A stretch of 64,000 bases of DNA from Sva-07 sp963710625 (GCA_963710625.1 CAVQBG010000013.1:186001-250000); one strand, 5' to 3'; positions 37,382-47,508 are shown, counted from the stretch's first letter. A program made the numbers and translations. The notes: generated by a model not told the origin, from the letters alone.

Positions 37382-40300
37382 TCAGCTCTCGAGTCGCTGT
37401 GAGTACGACACCTCCGCGCAGCTTCCTCCGAGATGCCGCTCGCACTCGGCATCGGTGAGGACCCTCGTGGCAACGGTCTCGGCCCAGGCGACGAATTCGC
37501 CGAGGTCGAGCGGAATGCCGATCAAGCCGAACCACCGCGCTCCGGCGGCGGTCACAGCCGGAGATCGGTCACCCGCCGCAAGCCAGACGTGACCGTCGCG
37601 AACCTGCGGTGCGCTCACCGCCAACCCGATGTCGACGGACCACAGCACGGCCATGTCGGGTTCGACAGAGTACGCCAGAAGCTCGGTGGAGAGGTAGCCC
37701 GACGGAAGCAGGAGCTGCGACCCGTCGCCAGTGAAGGCCATCCCGAAGACCATCTCCTTCGTCGTGAGATCCGTCGACCCGACCTCGGCATCCGGATCTC
37801 CGGCCAAGAACCGCTGGACGTCGATCACGGTGATGTGACCGTCCTCATCTGCAGTGGCCAGCAGTCGCTCGCCGGGAGACACGACCAGCTGCGTGTACCT
37901 GCTCGAGAGCACTCGTCGGGCGATCTCCTCACCTGTACGGGTATCGAGAGCGATCAGATGCATCGGTTCGTCCCCTGTCTGCCATGGTCCCGGGCTTGTC
38001 GAGATGACGACGACCTCGCCGCCCCTCACGAAGGCCGCCGACTCACCGGCGAGCAGAAAGGTGCCGGACCGGACACCATCGAGGCTCCACAGCTCGTCAC
38101 CGGTGCGGACGTCGACGGCGGCGATTCGAGGCGTGTCGAACACCTCGGTGTAGAGCTCGGGGTCACCACGCTTCGCGATGAACGTCTCGCCATCCGGCGA
38201 CACGGCGAGCGGGGACGTGAGATCGCCGCCGACGTCGAGCACCCACTCCCCACGCTCGAGATCGAAGAGTCGGGTGCCGGTTCGGTCCATGCGCGATGTC
38301 GCCACGATCCCTGCCCCGCGGGCGCCGTCGACCAGCCCGAACGGGTGCGAACCGAGATCCGGTTGCGCGAATGGTTCGCCCCACGTCGACTGGCCCCACA
38401 ACTCCAATCGACTGGCGCCAATGTCGTCGAGATTCTGCGACACTGCGACCACCGACTCTGACGGGGTCACGACATGCCGCAACGGGTACCAGGGCGACCC
38501 GGACCACATTGACACCGCGGCGTTCCTCGGCAACTCGAGATCCCACACCAGGATCTGCGACGACGGGAACTCGCCCAACGACACCAACGCAGTGCCATCC
38601 GCGATCCAGTCCGTGGCAGCGACGCCAGCATGGTGGCCGACCAGTTGAGCGATGACAGCGAACGACGACGTGTCGACCAGCGTGACAACACCAGCCAGGT
38701 CGCCGATCGCCAGAAGGCGACCGTCTGGACTCGCTGTCAGGCTCGAGGTGGCGGTGCCGACGTTGTCGGGCAAGTCGACGACCGTCCTCGTCCGATCGGT
38801 CACGTCGAGTCGGGTGAGTTCCTCGGTCCCCGCCCACCACAACGCGTCCTTCCCCGCCACCCAGTCGAAGTTCCGAGCCGTGATTCCCAAGTCGATGACC
38901 TCGACCGCCTGGCCCGACGGCAGCTCGTGGACGACGACGTTGTCGCGGTGCTGCACGAAGAGGTACCGACCACTCGGCGAGACCTTCGAGTAGACCACGT
39001 CGGGCAGAACGAGAACGGTGCGGCCGCTGTCAGCATCCGCGACGACGAGCCGCGTCGTGGACACGTCGCCCCCCGGATCGGCCCCGACGACCATCTGCGG
39101 CTCTGCCGGCACCTGGTAGGTGATCCAGGCCGACGTGTACTGCTCGACCTCTGCGTAGACCTCACCGGTGTCGATCGACCGAGTTGGGATGCCCGACGCC
39201 GGGTCGACGATCCAGATCTGACCATCGGCGTCACCGACAGCCACCTCGTCTCCGGTCGACTTCCATGCCACGGAGGTGGGTCCGTCGACGTCGACGACGA
39301 TCGAACTACTGCTGCCAAGGTCGACGATCTGGGCAGATCGTGATCGCTGGCCGGGATCAGGAGCGACCACCGCGGCGAACCGACGGCTGTCGGGGCTGGT
39401 GGACACGATCGAGCCGTTTGTGTTCGCGACATTCCACGCAGACAAGCGCACATCGATGCGATGGTCGATCGTCGTCGCGAACAGTGCCTCCATCGCTCCC
39501 GGAACGACCGAGCCGGAGCGCTCGGCACGTCTCGCCGCCTCGACGGCCAAGAGCACCGCGAGGTCGGCGTCGTCGTCGATCGTCGCGACGGCATCGACCG
39601 CCAGCCGGCGGGCCGTCTCGACCAGCTCGCTCTGCTCGGCGGCCGACCTCAGCTCGTCGGCATCGGTTGCCGCTCGATTCGCACGACCCTCCGCGACCGC
39701 GGCGCGGCTCGCTTCGTCACGAGCCGCCTTCTCTTGCGATCGAGCGGCGTCGGCCTGCTGGTTCGCCTCGTTGCGCTGACCCCATGCGACCGCCGCGGCG
39801 ACCATCGCAACGATTGCGAGCACTGCCACCAGGCCGGTGACGCGACGGCGCAGCGATGTCCGTCGTCGTGCCGATGCATCGCTCGCAGCGCGAGATCGAG
39901 CGAGAAAGTCTCTTTGATCAGGTGGGACGGGGACATCGTTCGCCTGCGACCATTCTTCGAACTGGGCCAGCCGTCCGCCGCTGAGCAGCATCACCTCGTC
40001 GCGGCCGCTGCGTTCCCACTCGACGACTGCGGCGTCCAACCGTCGTTCGAGGAGCAGCGAGTCACGTCGATCGTCGATCCACTCGGCGAACCGCGGCCAC
40101 TCGCGTATCAGCGCCTCATGTGCCACCTCGATCGTCTGACCACGCGTCTGCGGATCGCGATCGAACGACAGCAGCCGTGACGAGCCATAGGCCGACACGA
40201 CCGAGTCGACGAGCGCGCTGGGAAACCCGAGCGTTTCGAGTTCGGTCCGTCGGGCCCGACGACGTGTGTCGTCGCCGTGCTCGCTCACCGTCACCAGCCG

Positions 40301-41311
40301 CAGGAAGATCTCACGGGCAGCGTTGCGAGCATCCGGTGACAGGCTGTCGTAGACCTCCTCGGCTTGCGCCGTCATCGCTCCCGCCGTGCCACCGATCTGC
40401 TCGTAGTCGGTGACTCCGAGCACCTCGGTCGTCCGGCCGTCGACGAGCACGGTGAGGGCGTACTGCAGGAGCGGCAGCGCACCCGGCTCCTCGCGCACGT
40501 CACTCACCATCCGGGTGATCAGACCGGGCTCGAACTCCAGGCCCGCCAGCCGCGCCGGTTCGGCGATTGCCGCGGCCAACTCGTGGTCGCGAGGCATCGC
40601 CACCGACACGACGTTGGCGCCCAACACCGCGCCGAATTCCGGGTGTTCGAGCGGCCGATCGAAGAAGTCGGCACGCAGTGTGGCGATCACCCGGACCCTG
40701 CTCCGTTCGTCACGCACGACCTCGACGAGGCTCGCCAGGAAGTGTCGGCGGGCCGCAACGTCGGCGGTCAGGGAGAACAGTTCCTCGAACTGATCGACGA
40801 CGAGGACGAGCTCGCTGTCGTCGTCGGGGAGGATGTGCTTGCACGCCCGTACGAGGCCCCGGTCGTCGGCAAGCAACTCGTCGAGCAGGTGATCGGTCGG
40901 TTCGACCGCCACACGTCCGAGCGCCGACTCCAACTCCTCGAACGGATACGTCCCCGGGTACATCTCCGTGATCAGCACGGCGCCTGGGACCTCGAGGGCA
41001 CCGCGTCGGATCGCCGGCAACAGGCCGGCGCGGACCACGCTGGACTTCCCGGATCCCGATGGCCCGATCACTGCGGTGAAACGCGACCGGTCGACGTGAT
41101 CGACGAGTTCGCCCACCAGCTCGTCACGACCGAAGAAGTCCTGGGCGTCGGTCTCCCGGAAGGCGCGCAAGCCCTTGAACGGATTGCGCACCGGCGCTCT
41201 CGGCGACTCGTGCGGCGCACTCACCACCGACGCTCCGAGGGCGAGCCGCAGATCGCGGAGGAACTCGGCGACCCGTGTGTATCGGTGGGCCGGGTCAGGG
41301 TGAGTCGCCAC
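37382..41311 (-). CDS. STAND-type NTPase with transmembrane helix and beta-propeller (3' part of a split signalling gene)
   Basis: This 1309-residue product starts with kinase-domain tail sequence (MATHPDPAHRYTRVAEFLRDLR) that belongs to the protein encoded just upstream. An nSTAND-like NTPase follows: Walker A GPSGSGKS (83-90) and Walker B LVLVVDQFEELF (168-179). A winged-helix region, one membrane helix (491-510), a coiled-coil rich in Ala/Glu and a WD40-like propeller from about 600 to the end complete it. STAND proteins switch oligomeric state on ligand sensing. GTG 41311 overlaps the upstream stop by 17 nt; I infer a one-base frameshift splits what was one gene. Confidence 0.8.
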   Translation of the reverse strand: MATHPDPAHRYTRVAEFLRDLRLALGASVVSAPHESPRAPVRNPFKGLRAFRETDAQDFFGRDELVGELVDHVDRSRFTAVIGPSGSGKSSVVRAGLLPAIRRGALEVPGAVLITEMYPGTYPFEELESALGRVAVEPTDHLLDELLADDRGLVRACKHILPDDDSELVLVVDQFEELFSLTADVAARRHFLASLVEVVRDERSRVRVIATLRADFFDRPLEHPEFGAVLGANVVSVAMPRDHELAAAIAEPARLAGLEFEPGLITRMVSDVREEPGALPLLQYALTVLVDGRTTEVLGVTDYEQIGGTAGAMTAQAEEVYDSLSPDARNAAREIFLRLVTVSEHGDDTRRRARRTELETLGFPSALVDSVVSAYGSSRLLSFDRDPQTRGQTIEVAHEALIREWPRFAEWIDDRRDSLLLERRLDAAVVEWERSGRDEVMLLSGGRLAQFEEWSQANDVPVPPDQRDFLARSRAASDASARRRTSLRRRVTGLVAVLAIVAMVAAAVAWGQRNEANQQADAARSQEKAARDEASRAAVAEGRANRAATDADELRSAAEQSELVETARRLAVDAVATIDDDADLAVLLAVEAARRAERSGSVVPGAMEALFATTIDHRIDVRLSAWNVANTNGSIVSTSPDSRRFAAVVAPDPGQRSRSAQIVDLGSSSSIVVDVDGPTSVAWKSTGDEVAVGDADGQIWIVDPASGIPTRSIDTGEVYAEVEQYTSAWITYQVPAEPQMVVGADPGGDVSTTRLVVADADSGRTVLVLPDVVYSKVSPSGRYLFVQHRDNVVVHELPSGQAVEVIDLGITARNFDWVAGKDALWWAGTEELTRLDVTDRTRTVVDLPDNVGTATSSLTASPDGRLLAIGDLAGVVTLVDTSSFAVIAQLVGHHAGVAATDWIADGTALVSLGEFPSSQILVWDLELPRNAAVSMWSGSPWYPLRHVVTPSESVVAVSQNLDDIGASRLELWGQSTWGEPFAQPDLGSHPFGLVDGARGAGIVATSRMDRTGTRLFDLERGEWVLDVGGDLTSPLAVSPDGETFIAKRGDPELYTEVFDTPRIAAVDVRTGDELWSLDGVRSGTFLLAGESAAFVRGGEVVVISTSPGPWQTGDEPMHLIALDTRTGEEIARRVLSSRYTQLVVSPGERLLATADEDGHITVIDVQRFLAGDPDAEVGSTDLTTKEMVFGMAFTGDGSQLLLPSGYLSTELLAYSVEPDMAVLWSVDIGLAVSAPQVRDGHVWLAAGDRSPAVTAAGARWFGLIGIPLDLGEFVAWAETVATRVLTDAECERHLGGSCAEVSYSQRLES

Positions 41312-43325
41312 GTTCGAGCACGCGATCGATCGCCGGCGGGAGGTCAGGTCGCTTCGTCGCCACCGGTTCGGGCTGCCCGCCGAGCGCCGGCCTCGAATCC
41401 GTGAGCACTTCGTAGGCGAGCAGCGTCAGGCCGTACATGTCGGCGGCGACACCGGCAGGCTCTCCTGCGAGTTCTTCGGGCGAAACGTAGGCGACCGAAC
41501 TTTCGATCGCGAACCCTCGGGCCTCGACGTGATGGGTGGCGATCCCGAAGTCGCTGAGGAAGGCGTTTCCGTCGGCATCCAACAGCACGTTTGCCGGCTT
41601 CAGGTCTCGGTGGATCACGCCGTGACGGTGCGCATAGTCGAGCGCCGAGCCGACCTGGTCGAGGAGTTGCATCGCAGCGGGTGGCCGCCACGGTGACCGT
41701 TCCAACGCGTCGGCCAGGCTGCCACCGCGGAGCAGCTGCATCACCAGGTACGCGCCTTCGGGGTCGCGCCAGTAGTCGTACAGCGGCGCGATGTGCGGGT
41801 GTTCCAGCTGGGCGACATACTGCGCTTCGGCTTCGAATCGCTTGACGAACTCGGTCCGGTTCGCCAGTTCCGGTCGGATCACCTTGATGGCGACCTCTCG
41901 CCCGATCGACGATTGATACGCGCGAAACACGATGCCGTACGCCCCGGCACCGAGTTCCTCGCGGAGTTCGTAGCCCCGGATCGCCCGGCCGAACCCTTCG
42001 CGGACGTGCACCTTGGGTGTCCGGTCGGTCCGAAGGTCGGCGAACTCCGTTTCGAGACCCGTCACCTCGACCTGGGCGACCTCGACCCGGCCGAGTCCCT
42101 TGTAGTCGGCGGACCCGAGTTCGCGCACGTCGAGCTGGAGCCGGTCGGCCAAGGCAGTCGGTACGAGGATCTGCCCACCATGCCCGGACGACATGATCCG
42201 ACTCACCCGGTTGAGGGCGGGTCCGAAGAAGTCGCCGTCACGCGCAGTGGCGGGTCCCTCGTCTACCGCCATGCGGACCCGAAGTGGGCTCGACGTCCCC
42301 CACGTCTCGGCGGAGAGCGATCGCTGCGCATCGACGGCTGCCTGCACCGCATCGCCCGGCCACGAGAACACGGCGAAGATGCCATCGCCGGTTCCCTTGA
42401 ACACCATCCCGGCATTGGCGACAACCGCCTCCTCGAGCAGCGCGTCGTGGCGGGCGAGCGCCTCCTGCATCGATTCGGCGTCGGTCTCCCACAGTCCTGT
42501 GGAGTCCTCAAGGTCGGTCGCGAGGAACGAGAACTGCTCGCCGTCGGATTCAGGGCGATGGTCGAGATCCGACGCCTGCGCCAGGATCTGGGACTGAAGC
42601 TGCTGCAACGACGGCGACGGCTCGATCCCCAGCTGCTCGACGAGCACCTCCCGGGTCCGGTCGTAGGCGCGGAGCGCATCGGTCTGACGGCCGGAGCGAT
42701 AGAGCGCCAGCATCTGCTGCTCCCGAAACCGTTCACGGTAGGGGTGCTCGAGCGTGAGCGTCTCGAGCTCGCTGACCAGGTCCAGGTGACGACCGAGCCG
42801 CAGGTCGGCGTCGATTCGGCGTTCGAGCGCCGAGAGTCGAACGTCGTTCAGTCGAGTGATCTCCGGCTGGACCCCGGGTTCATCGGCGATGTCGGCGAAG
42901 GCGGGACCATGCCACATGTCGAGGGCAGCGCACAGCTGCCGACTCGCGTACGCCGCGTCTGCCCGCAACACCGCCGTTGCCGACGCGACCAGCCGCTCGA
43001 AGTCGATCACGTCGTAGTCGATCGTCGCGGACTGGACCAGATAGCCGCCCGGGGCCGTCTTCAATGGGAAGTCGTCACCGAGTGATCGGCGGAGGTTGGA
43101 GACGTGCATCTGGAGCGCCTTGCGAGCGGTCTGGGGCGGGTCCTCACCCCAGAGACCGTCGATCAAGCGAGCAGTCGGGACGACCTGGTCCAGATGCGAG
43201 AGCAGAATTGCCAACAACACACGCTGCCTGCGACCACCCAAGTCCAGCGGCGAGCCCTGGCAGTGCAGAGTCAACGGACCAAGCCCCCGAACGACGAACG
43301 CTCGACCGGTTTCCTCGACAGCCAT
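41295..43325 (-). CDS. SARP/BTAD - class III cyclase - Ser/Thr kinase fusion (5' part of a split signalling gene)
   Basis: The 676-residue protein contains a SARP-type winged helix (1-100), a BTAD helical domain (105-250) and a class III nucleotide cyclase domain (265-425). The cyclase has both metal Asp (D271, D314), K310 and the N372-x3-R376 pair. A Pkn2-type kinase follows: glycine loop 459-464, K481, H572-R573-D574 and DFG 592-594. The kinase is cut short at residue 676; its last helix is encoded in the next frame. All catalytic residues needed for activity are visible in both enzyme domains. Expected role: DNA-binding regulator combining cAMP/cGMP synthesis and phosphorylation. Confidence 0.85.
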   Translation of the reverse strand: MAVEETGRAFVVRGLGPLTLHCQGSPLDLGGRRQRVLLAILLSHLDQVVPTARLIDGLWGEDPPQTARKALQMHVSNLRRSLGDDFPLKTAPGGYLVQSATIDYDVIDFERLVASATAVLRADAAYASRQLCAALDMWHGPAFADIADEPGVQPEITRLNDVRLSALERRIDADLRLGRHLDLVSELETLTLEHPYRERFREQQMLALYRSGRQTDALRAYDRTREVLVEQLGIEPSPSLQQLQSQILAQASDLDHRPESDGEQFSFLATDLEDSTGLWETDAESMQEALARHDALLEEAVVANAGMVFKGTGDGIFAVFSWPGDAVQAAVDAQRSLSAETWGTSSPLRVRMAVDEGPATARDGDFFGPALNRVSRIMSSGHGGQILVPTALADRLQLDVRELGSADYKGLGRVEVAQVEVTGLETEFADLRTDRTPKVHVREGFGRAIRGYELREELGAGAYGIVFRAYQSSIGREVAIKVIRPELANRTEFVKRFEAEAQYVAQLEHPHIAPLYDYWRDPEGAYLVMQLLRGGSLADALERSPWRPPAAMQLLDQVGSALDYAHRHGVIHRDLKPANVLLDADGNAFLSDFGIATHHVEARGFAIESSVAYVSPEELAGEPAGVAADMYGLTLLAYEVLTDSRPALGGQPEPVATKRPDLPPAIDRVLERGDSP

Positions 43326-43586
43326 GGTGAGACCCCCTCCTCTGACTGTCCGATCATCCTAGGTCGCGGTAAAGAACCGGTATTCCGCCGCTTCAACATG
43401 CGTGGCGCGTGGTTTCGCGATCCCGGAACAGCTCACCAGCGATCCATCCGCTCGACGCGACGCGACGGTTCATCTCCGCGACACCGCGGTAGCGATCACT
43501 TGGCCGCTACCCAAGCGAGCACCCGACAATCGCGTCCCAGAACGCGACGAAGCCCCGGTCGGATCACTCGTCACCAGGGCTCACGG

Positions 43587-43624
43587 GGGACGGGCTCGAA
43601 ACCGGGACCTCTACCGTGTCATGG
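43587..43624 (-). pseudogene. 3' fragment of tRNA-Val(GAC), copy at 43.6 kb
   Basis: The plus-strand sequence GGGCTCGAAACCGGGACC followed by TCTACCGTGTCATGG matches the T-loop, variable loop and anticodon stem-loop of the intact tRNA-Val (47732-47808). The remaining 5' half is absent. It shares further sequence with the 45.5-kb copy beyond the tRNA part (GGCCTTG, CAC, CGGAGA), so both come from ends of related elements. Confidence 0.7.
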
Positions 43625-43797
43625 CCTTGACACTCGGAGACCACACGCACGGTCACGGGTCACGGGCGACGATCGAGCCAGGATTCGTTGTGCATCCGCC
43701 CCACCTGACGTGATGGCGGCGAGTGCCTCGATCGGCGTCATACCGGTCGTGGCACTCCCTCTGTCTGACCAGGCGCGCGCTCGATCCGAGGCGTTCC

Positions 43798-44349
43798 TCA
43801 GTCGTCGTCGGCGTCGAGTGCGTCGTGGTGAGCGCCGACCAGGGCCACGACCATCAGACACGGCTCGTCGAACGGGTTACGCCACGCGTGCCGGGTGCCG
43901 TTCTGGATCACGGTGTCGCCGGGGCCCAGCTCCCGTGTCGCACCGTTGTCGAGCTCGAGGACGCATCGACCCGAGACCACGAACTCGTAGTCGATCGTCG
44001 CGGTCGTGTGCATGCCAGGGTGGTCCGGCTCGAGATGTTCGCCGAGACCGGGAAGCTTCTCGGCGAACTCGGCAAGGGCAGCTTCGATGTCGAGATCCTC
44101 CAGCATCGTGGCGGAATCCGGCGCAACGCTGAAGAGCCCGAAGCGAAGTCCACCGACCGGAGGGAAGTAGAGGGGCGACGACGGCGGTTCGCCGGCATCG
44201 GGGAAGCGAAGCGGCGCGTCGGCTCCCCAGATCCGGTAGAAGTCGGTCTGCGGGAGCAGGTCGACCGTCACCGGCTCGACGACCTCGTCGCGGGCAAAGA
44301 CGGCGTTTCCCGCAGCGTCGTGGCCGGTGACCACACGTCGGATTCCCAT
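43798..44349 (-). CDS. Cupin-domain protein
   Basis: The 183-residue protein carries one cupin barrel in its C-terminal half: HTTATIDYEFVVSGRCVLELDNG, then ELGPGDTVIQNGTRHAWRNPFDEPC, with His and Glu positions fitting a metal site. The N-terminal half (FYRIWGADAPLRFPDAG; GGLRFGLFSVAP) is like cupins of the transcription-factor-free, oxygenase-like group. Function unknown. ATG 44349 has a GGAG-type site. It lies in the island between a tRNA-Val scar and a divergent short-chain dehydrogenase. Confidence 0.8.
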   Translation of the reverse strand: MGIRRVVTGHDAAGNAVFARDEVVEPVTVDLLPQTDFYRIWGADAPLRFPDAGEPPSSPLYFPPVGGLRFGLFSVAPDSATMLEDLDIEAALAEFAEKLPGLGEHLEPDHPGMHTTATIDYEFVVSGRCVLELDNGATRELGPGDTVIQNGTRHAWRNPFDEPCLMVVALVGAHHDALDADDD

Positions 44350-44555
44350 GACTGCACTCCGTTCACTCGTGGTACAGCCACAGTAGTTCGACGCGAGAGT
44401 TCCACGGTGCGAGATGTTGCGCACTGACACACGACGACGTCGTCGCCCGACCAGTCGTCGCCGTCTTCTGCGAACGGTTCGGTGTCCAGCCGGAGCGCTC
44501 CGACGACGCCGGGATGACGACGCCGCTCTAGCCTCGGGACGAGAGGAGGTCCAGC

Positions 44556-45410
44556 ATGGGTGATCGACCGGGACCGGTACTGGTGACCGGCGCCAACTCG
44601 GGCATCGGTCTCGCAGCGACCCTGCGGTTCGCCGAACGGGGATGGGAGACGTGGGGCACCGTGCGATCGGCGGCGAAGGCCGATGCGCTCACGGAAGCCG
44701 CACGAGCGGCGGGGGTCTCCGCACACGTGCACCCGCTGGTGCTCGACGTCAGCGACCACGACGAGGTCGTTGCGCGCTGGCCCGAGCTCCCCGCGTTCCA
44801 CGCAGTCGTGAACAACGCCGGGTACAGCGAACTCGGCGCAGTCGAGGAGGTCTCGGCGGCGGAGGCCAGACGCCAGCTCGACGTCAACCTGATCGCTCCT
44901 GCGGTGGTGTCGTCATGCGCGCTCCCGGCGATGCGCGAGCGCGGCGCCGGCCGCATCGTCATGATCTCCTCGATCGCCGGTCGCGCCGCGATCCTGCCCC
45001 TGAACGCGTGGTACCACGCGTCGAAGTTCGGGCTGGAAGCGCTCTCCGACGTCCTTCGGATGGAGGTGGCCGCATTCGGGGTGCGCGTCTCGGTCGTACA
45101 ACCCGGCTTCTTCAAGACCGGGATCGAGCAGCGTGCCAAGGATCAAGCGGCCTCCCGCGCGTCCGTCGACGGCTCCCCGTACCGACGCGCATACAGCCGG
45201 GTGCAGTCCACAACCGACATGATCTCGTCGGTCGCGCCTCCACCGGGCCTGGTCGCGCGGACCATCGTGGGAGCGGTCGAGTCCCGCCGACCACGGCAGC
45301 GCTACCTCGTGGGTGCAGACGCAGTGAGCATCGCCGTGGCGAACCCGCTGCTCCCCCGACAGCTCACTGACACAGTGGCGCGGTTCGTCGCCGACCTCCG
45401 CCACCCCTGA
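44556..45410 (+). CDS. Short-chain dehydrogenase/reductase
   Basis: The 284-residue classical SDR has TGANSGIG at 11-18, NNAG in the middle, a Ser-Tyr-Lys triad (MISSIAG, WYHASKFGLEAL) and a PG motif (VVQPGFFKTG). It resembles the group annotated as oxidoreductases acting on sterols or retinol-like alcohols; substrate unknown. It has a clear AGAGGAGG site before ATG 44556. It is divergent from the cupin gene and both lie between two tRNA-Val scars, so they may have arrived together. Confidence 0.88.
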   Translation: MGDRPGPVLVTGANSGIGLAATLRFAERGWETWGTVRSAAKADALTEAARAAGVSAHVHPLVLDVSDHDEVVARWPELPAFHAVVNNAGYSELGAVEEVSAAEARRQLDVNLIAPAVVSSCALPAMRERGAGRIVMISSIAGRAAILPLNAWYHASKFGLEALSDVLRMEVAAFGVRVSVVQPGFFKTGIEQRAKDQAASRASVDGSPYRRAYSRVQSTTDMISSVAPPPGLVARTIVGAVESRRPRQRYLVGADAVSIAVANPLLPRQLTDTVARFVADLRHP

Positions 45411-45500
45411 CAGCAGGCGGCGTGGAGATCATCGACGGGACCTGGCGGATCTCGGCCACGAAACAGGCCGCACGTCACGCGACTGCCGACGTCTTCAGGG

Positions 45501-45544
45501 TCGGCACGAGGGGACTCGAACCCCGGACCTCTACCGTGTCACGG
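45501..45544 (-). pseudogene. 3' fragment of tRNA-Val(GAC), copy at 45.5 kb
   Basis: Forty of about 44 plus-strand bases from TCGGCACGAG through CTACCGTGTCACGG match the intact tRNA-Val from its 3' end to the anticodon stem, then homology stops. Acceptor 3' strand, T-arm and anticodon loop (GAC) are recognisable; the 5' half is missing. Same orientation as the intact gene. Confidence 0.75.
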
Positions 45545-45609
45545 CCTTGGCACCCGGAGATCAATCGGACAGCCATGGGTCGCGGCCGACCGTGAGCGAG
45601 GGTCACCCA

Positions 45610-46890
45610 CAGGATCAGAGAGGTCGATCTGCGACGGGCTCGGTCCGACTTCCTCGCGGCCGATCTGATTTGGGAGGATCGCATCGACAACAGCTTCATC
45701 CGTGGTGAGGACGACTGGTTCGCCGACGCCGACGAGGCCGACTTGTGGGACTTCCTCCTGCCCAGGGGCGGCGCCACGTTGTTCGTGTCGGCTGGTGAAG
45801 TGCTGAGCCAGCGGCTCGTCTCGTTGTTCGGGGTTCCGGTCTCATGGCTCGACCGGATGACGATCGGTCCCGACGGGATGAGCTACTGGTCGAGGGCGGG
45901 TCGCTCGATGCTGGCCGTCACTTCGAGCCATGGCGCAGCGACTTCGACCTGTATGAACTCGTCGCTGACCGTTGGGTCGCGTTGTGGAACGGCTCCCCCG
46001 ACCCCGACGCAGCGTCGGTGTACGTGAATGACGCGGTGATCTCGGACAGCTTGCTCGGTGAGTCCGCGTCGGGTCTGGTTGCGATCGACCGGTCGGCTGG
46101 CTCGGGTTCGTGGCCGTCCGTCGGGTTGGTCCCGATCGCCGAACTCCCCGATGGAGGCGGTCGCGCCGCGCACAACGTTCCCTCTGACGAAGACTGGATG
46201 GGTCCTGAAGAGCTGAGGCTGGTGATCGAGGTCGACGACGGCTCGGGCTGCCCGGGTCTGATGGCGGTGGCCCCTGGGTTTGGATGAGGATCGCGTCAGT
46301 TGGGAGCAGCGTCACCACGACGTCATGTCGGTTCGCCGCTGCTACGACCCTGCCTCGCTTCAGACCGGATGGTGGGACGAGGTGCAGATCCCGAGCACGA
46401 TCGCCACCGAGCGGACTGGAACGGTCTCGTACGGTGACATCGAGGTCGAGGTGTTCAACGGCATCCCGGAACTGGACGGTTTCGTCCGGTGGGGATTCTC
46501 CCGGTTCGAGGCGGCCGGTCTTCCTCTCCCACGGGTGTCGTCGGTGACGTTCCTGGACGCCCGAGCGGCCTGCTACAACCTGGGTGGCCAGGCCTCGACC
46601 ACGGTGGGGGAGACGAGCATCACACTCTGTCGCACACCGGAGGACAGCTGTCTCGATGACGCCTGCGATGACTGGGTGGCAAGCTCTCGCTTTCGGCCTC
46701 ATGGACGAGCCCGTGGAAATCGATCCCGAGTTCATTTGCAGCTTCGAGGAGCGCGCCGCCGGGTTCCGAATCCTCACCCGAACCGACCCGATCGCAGCGT
46801 GCACGCCCGCGCCGAGCCGCTCGCTCGGCCGTGAGTGGCTGACACCGAGCGGTCAGTCTCGGCAGCGACCAGAACCGTCCATGCGCTGAC
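45610..46890 (+). pseudogene. Broken gene(s) of unknown function in several frames
   Basis: Protein-like sequence jumps frame at least three times. It runs VDLRRARSDFLAADLIWED through LFGVPVSWLDRMTIG (to about 45860), then LLVEGGSLDAGRHFEPW through LVIEVDDGSGCPG (to 46287). Next comes DRVSWEQRHHDVMSVRRCYD through TLCRTPEDSCLDDACDDW (46290-46675), and finally FEERAAGFRILTRTD (46740-46790). No frame has a start with a ribosome-binding site. I do not recognise the family; the Cys/Asp-rich third part could be a degraded metalloprotease or wall enzyme. Placed between a tRNA-Val scar and a secreted-protein gene. Confidence 0.55.
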
Positions 46891-47043
46891 CATGGTCCCG
46901 CATCGAGATCAGCATCCACTGGACCGCCGCCTGGGGTGTTGCACCGGGTGCTTGTGATCGACATCACAGACTGTCGGCGGTGCACTCGTCACGATGGATC
47001 ACCCAATGCCGACAGGGCATCGGGTGAACGAGAGGAGAAAGGG

Positions 47044-47508
47044 ATGAGGAAGCTCATCATCGCCGGGGCGCTCGCGCTCATGGGGCTGGCGTTGCCAGCG
47101 ACAGCGTCGGCCCATGACGGTCCACCCGTGGACGTCTTCACCGACACGACCAAGGGCAGCACCGTCCAGCCTTTCGGGGGACCGTGCGGAGGTTCACCGG
47201 GTGTCGTCGAGATCGAGTTCAACGACCTGTTCCACGTGACAGGCTTTGCGGATGGCCACTTCAAGGTGGTCGGCAACCAGACAGGAACCTTCGACTTCGA
47301 GCCGAATGACCCAGGCGAGCCATCGGGTTCGGGCCACTACCGCAACGGGTTCAGGGACGTGTCGGTGCAGAACGGCGGCAGCTTCTCCAGCGTCTTCGTG
47401 GTCAACGGAAGGTTTGAAGACGGGTCGCAGCTCAAGTTTCAGATCAAGGAGACGATCGTCTTCGCGAACGGCGAGCTCCGAGTCGATCGATTCGACATCA
47501 GCTGCTGA
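47044..47508 (+). CDS. Small secreted protein, unknown function
   Basis: This 154-residue product has a clean Sec signal peptide (MRKLIIAGALALMGLALPATASA) and a mature beta-rich domain with cysteine pairs (GGPCGG and a C-terminal DISC). It contains VVEIEFNDLFHVTGF, GHFKVVGNQTGTFDFEP and FRDVSVQNGGSFSSVF, resembling small exported beta-sandwich proteins seen in actinobacteria. No enzymatic motif is evident. A strong AGGAGAAAGGG site precedes ATG 47044. It is the last gene of the island before the tRNA. Confidence 0.75.
   Translation: MRKLIIAGALALMGLALPATASAHDGPPVDVFTDTTKGSTVQPFGGPCGGSPGVVEIEFNDLFHVTGFADGHFKVVGNQTGTFDFEPNDPGEPSGSGHYRNGFRDVSVQNGGSFSSVFVVNGRFEDGSQLKFQIKETIVFANGELRVDRFDISC

Noticed and set aside
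44400..44530. Remnant of an MmyB-like regulator on the minus strand (HPGVVGALRLDTEPFA region)
   Set aside because: Only about 30 residues look similar and the match is from memory; too short to support a feature.
34994..45410. Natural-product biosynthetic gene cluster
   Set aside because: Tailoring-type enzymes are present (dioxygenase, methyltransferase, cupin, SDR) but no core synthase, so a pathway cannot be claimed.
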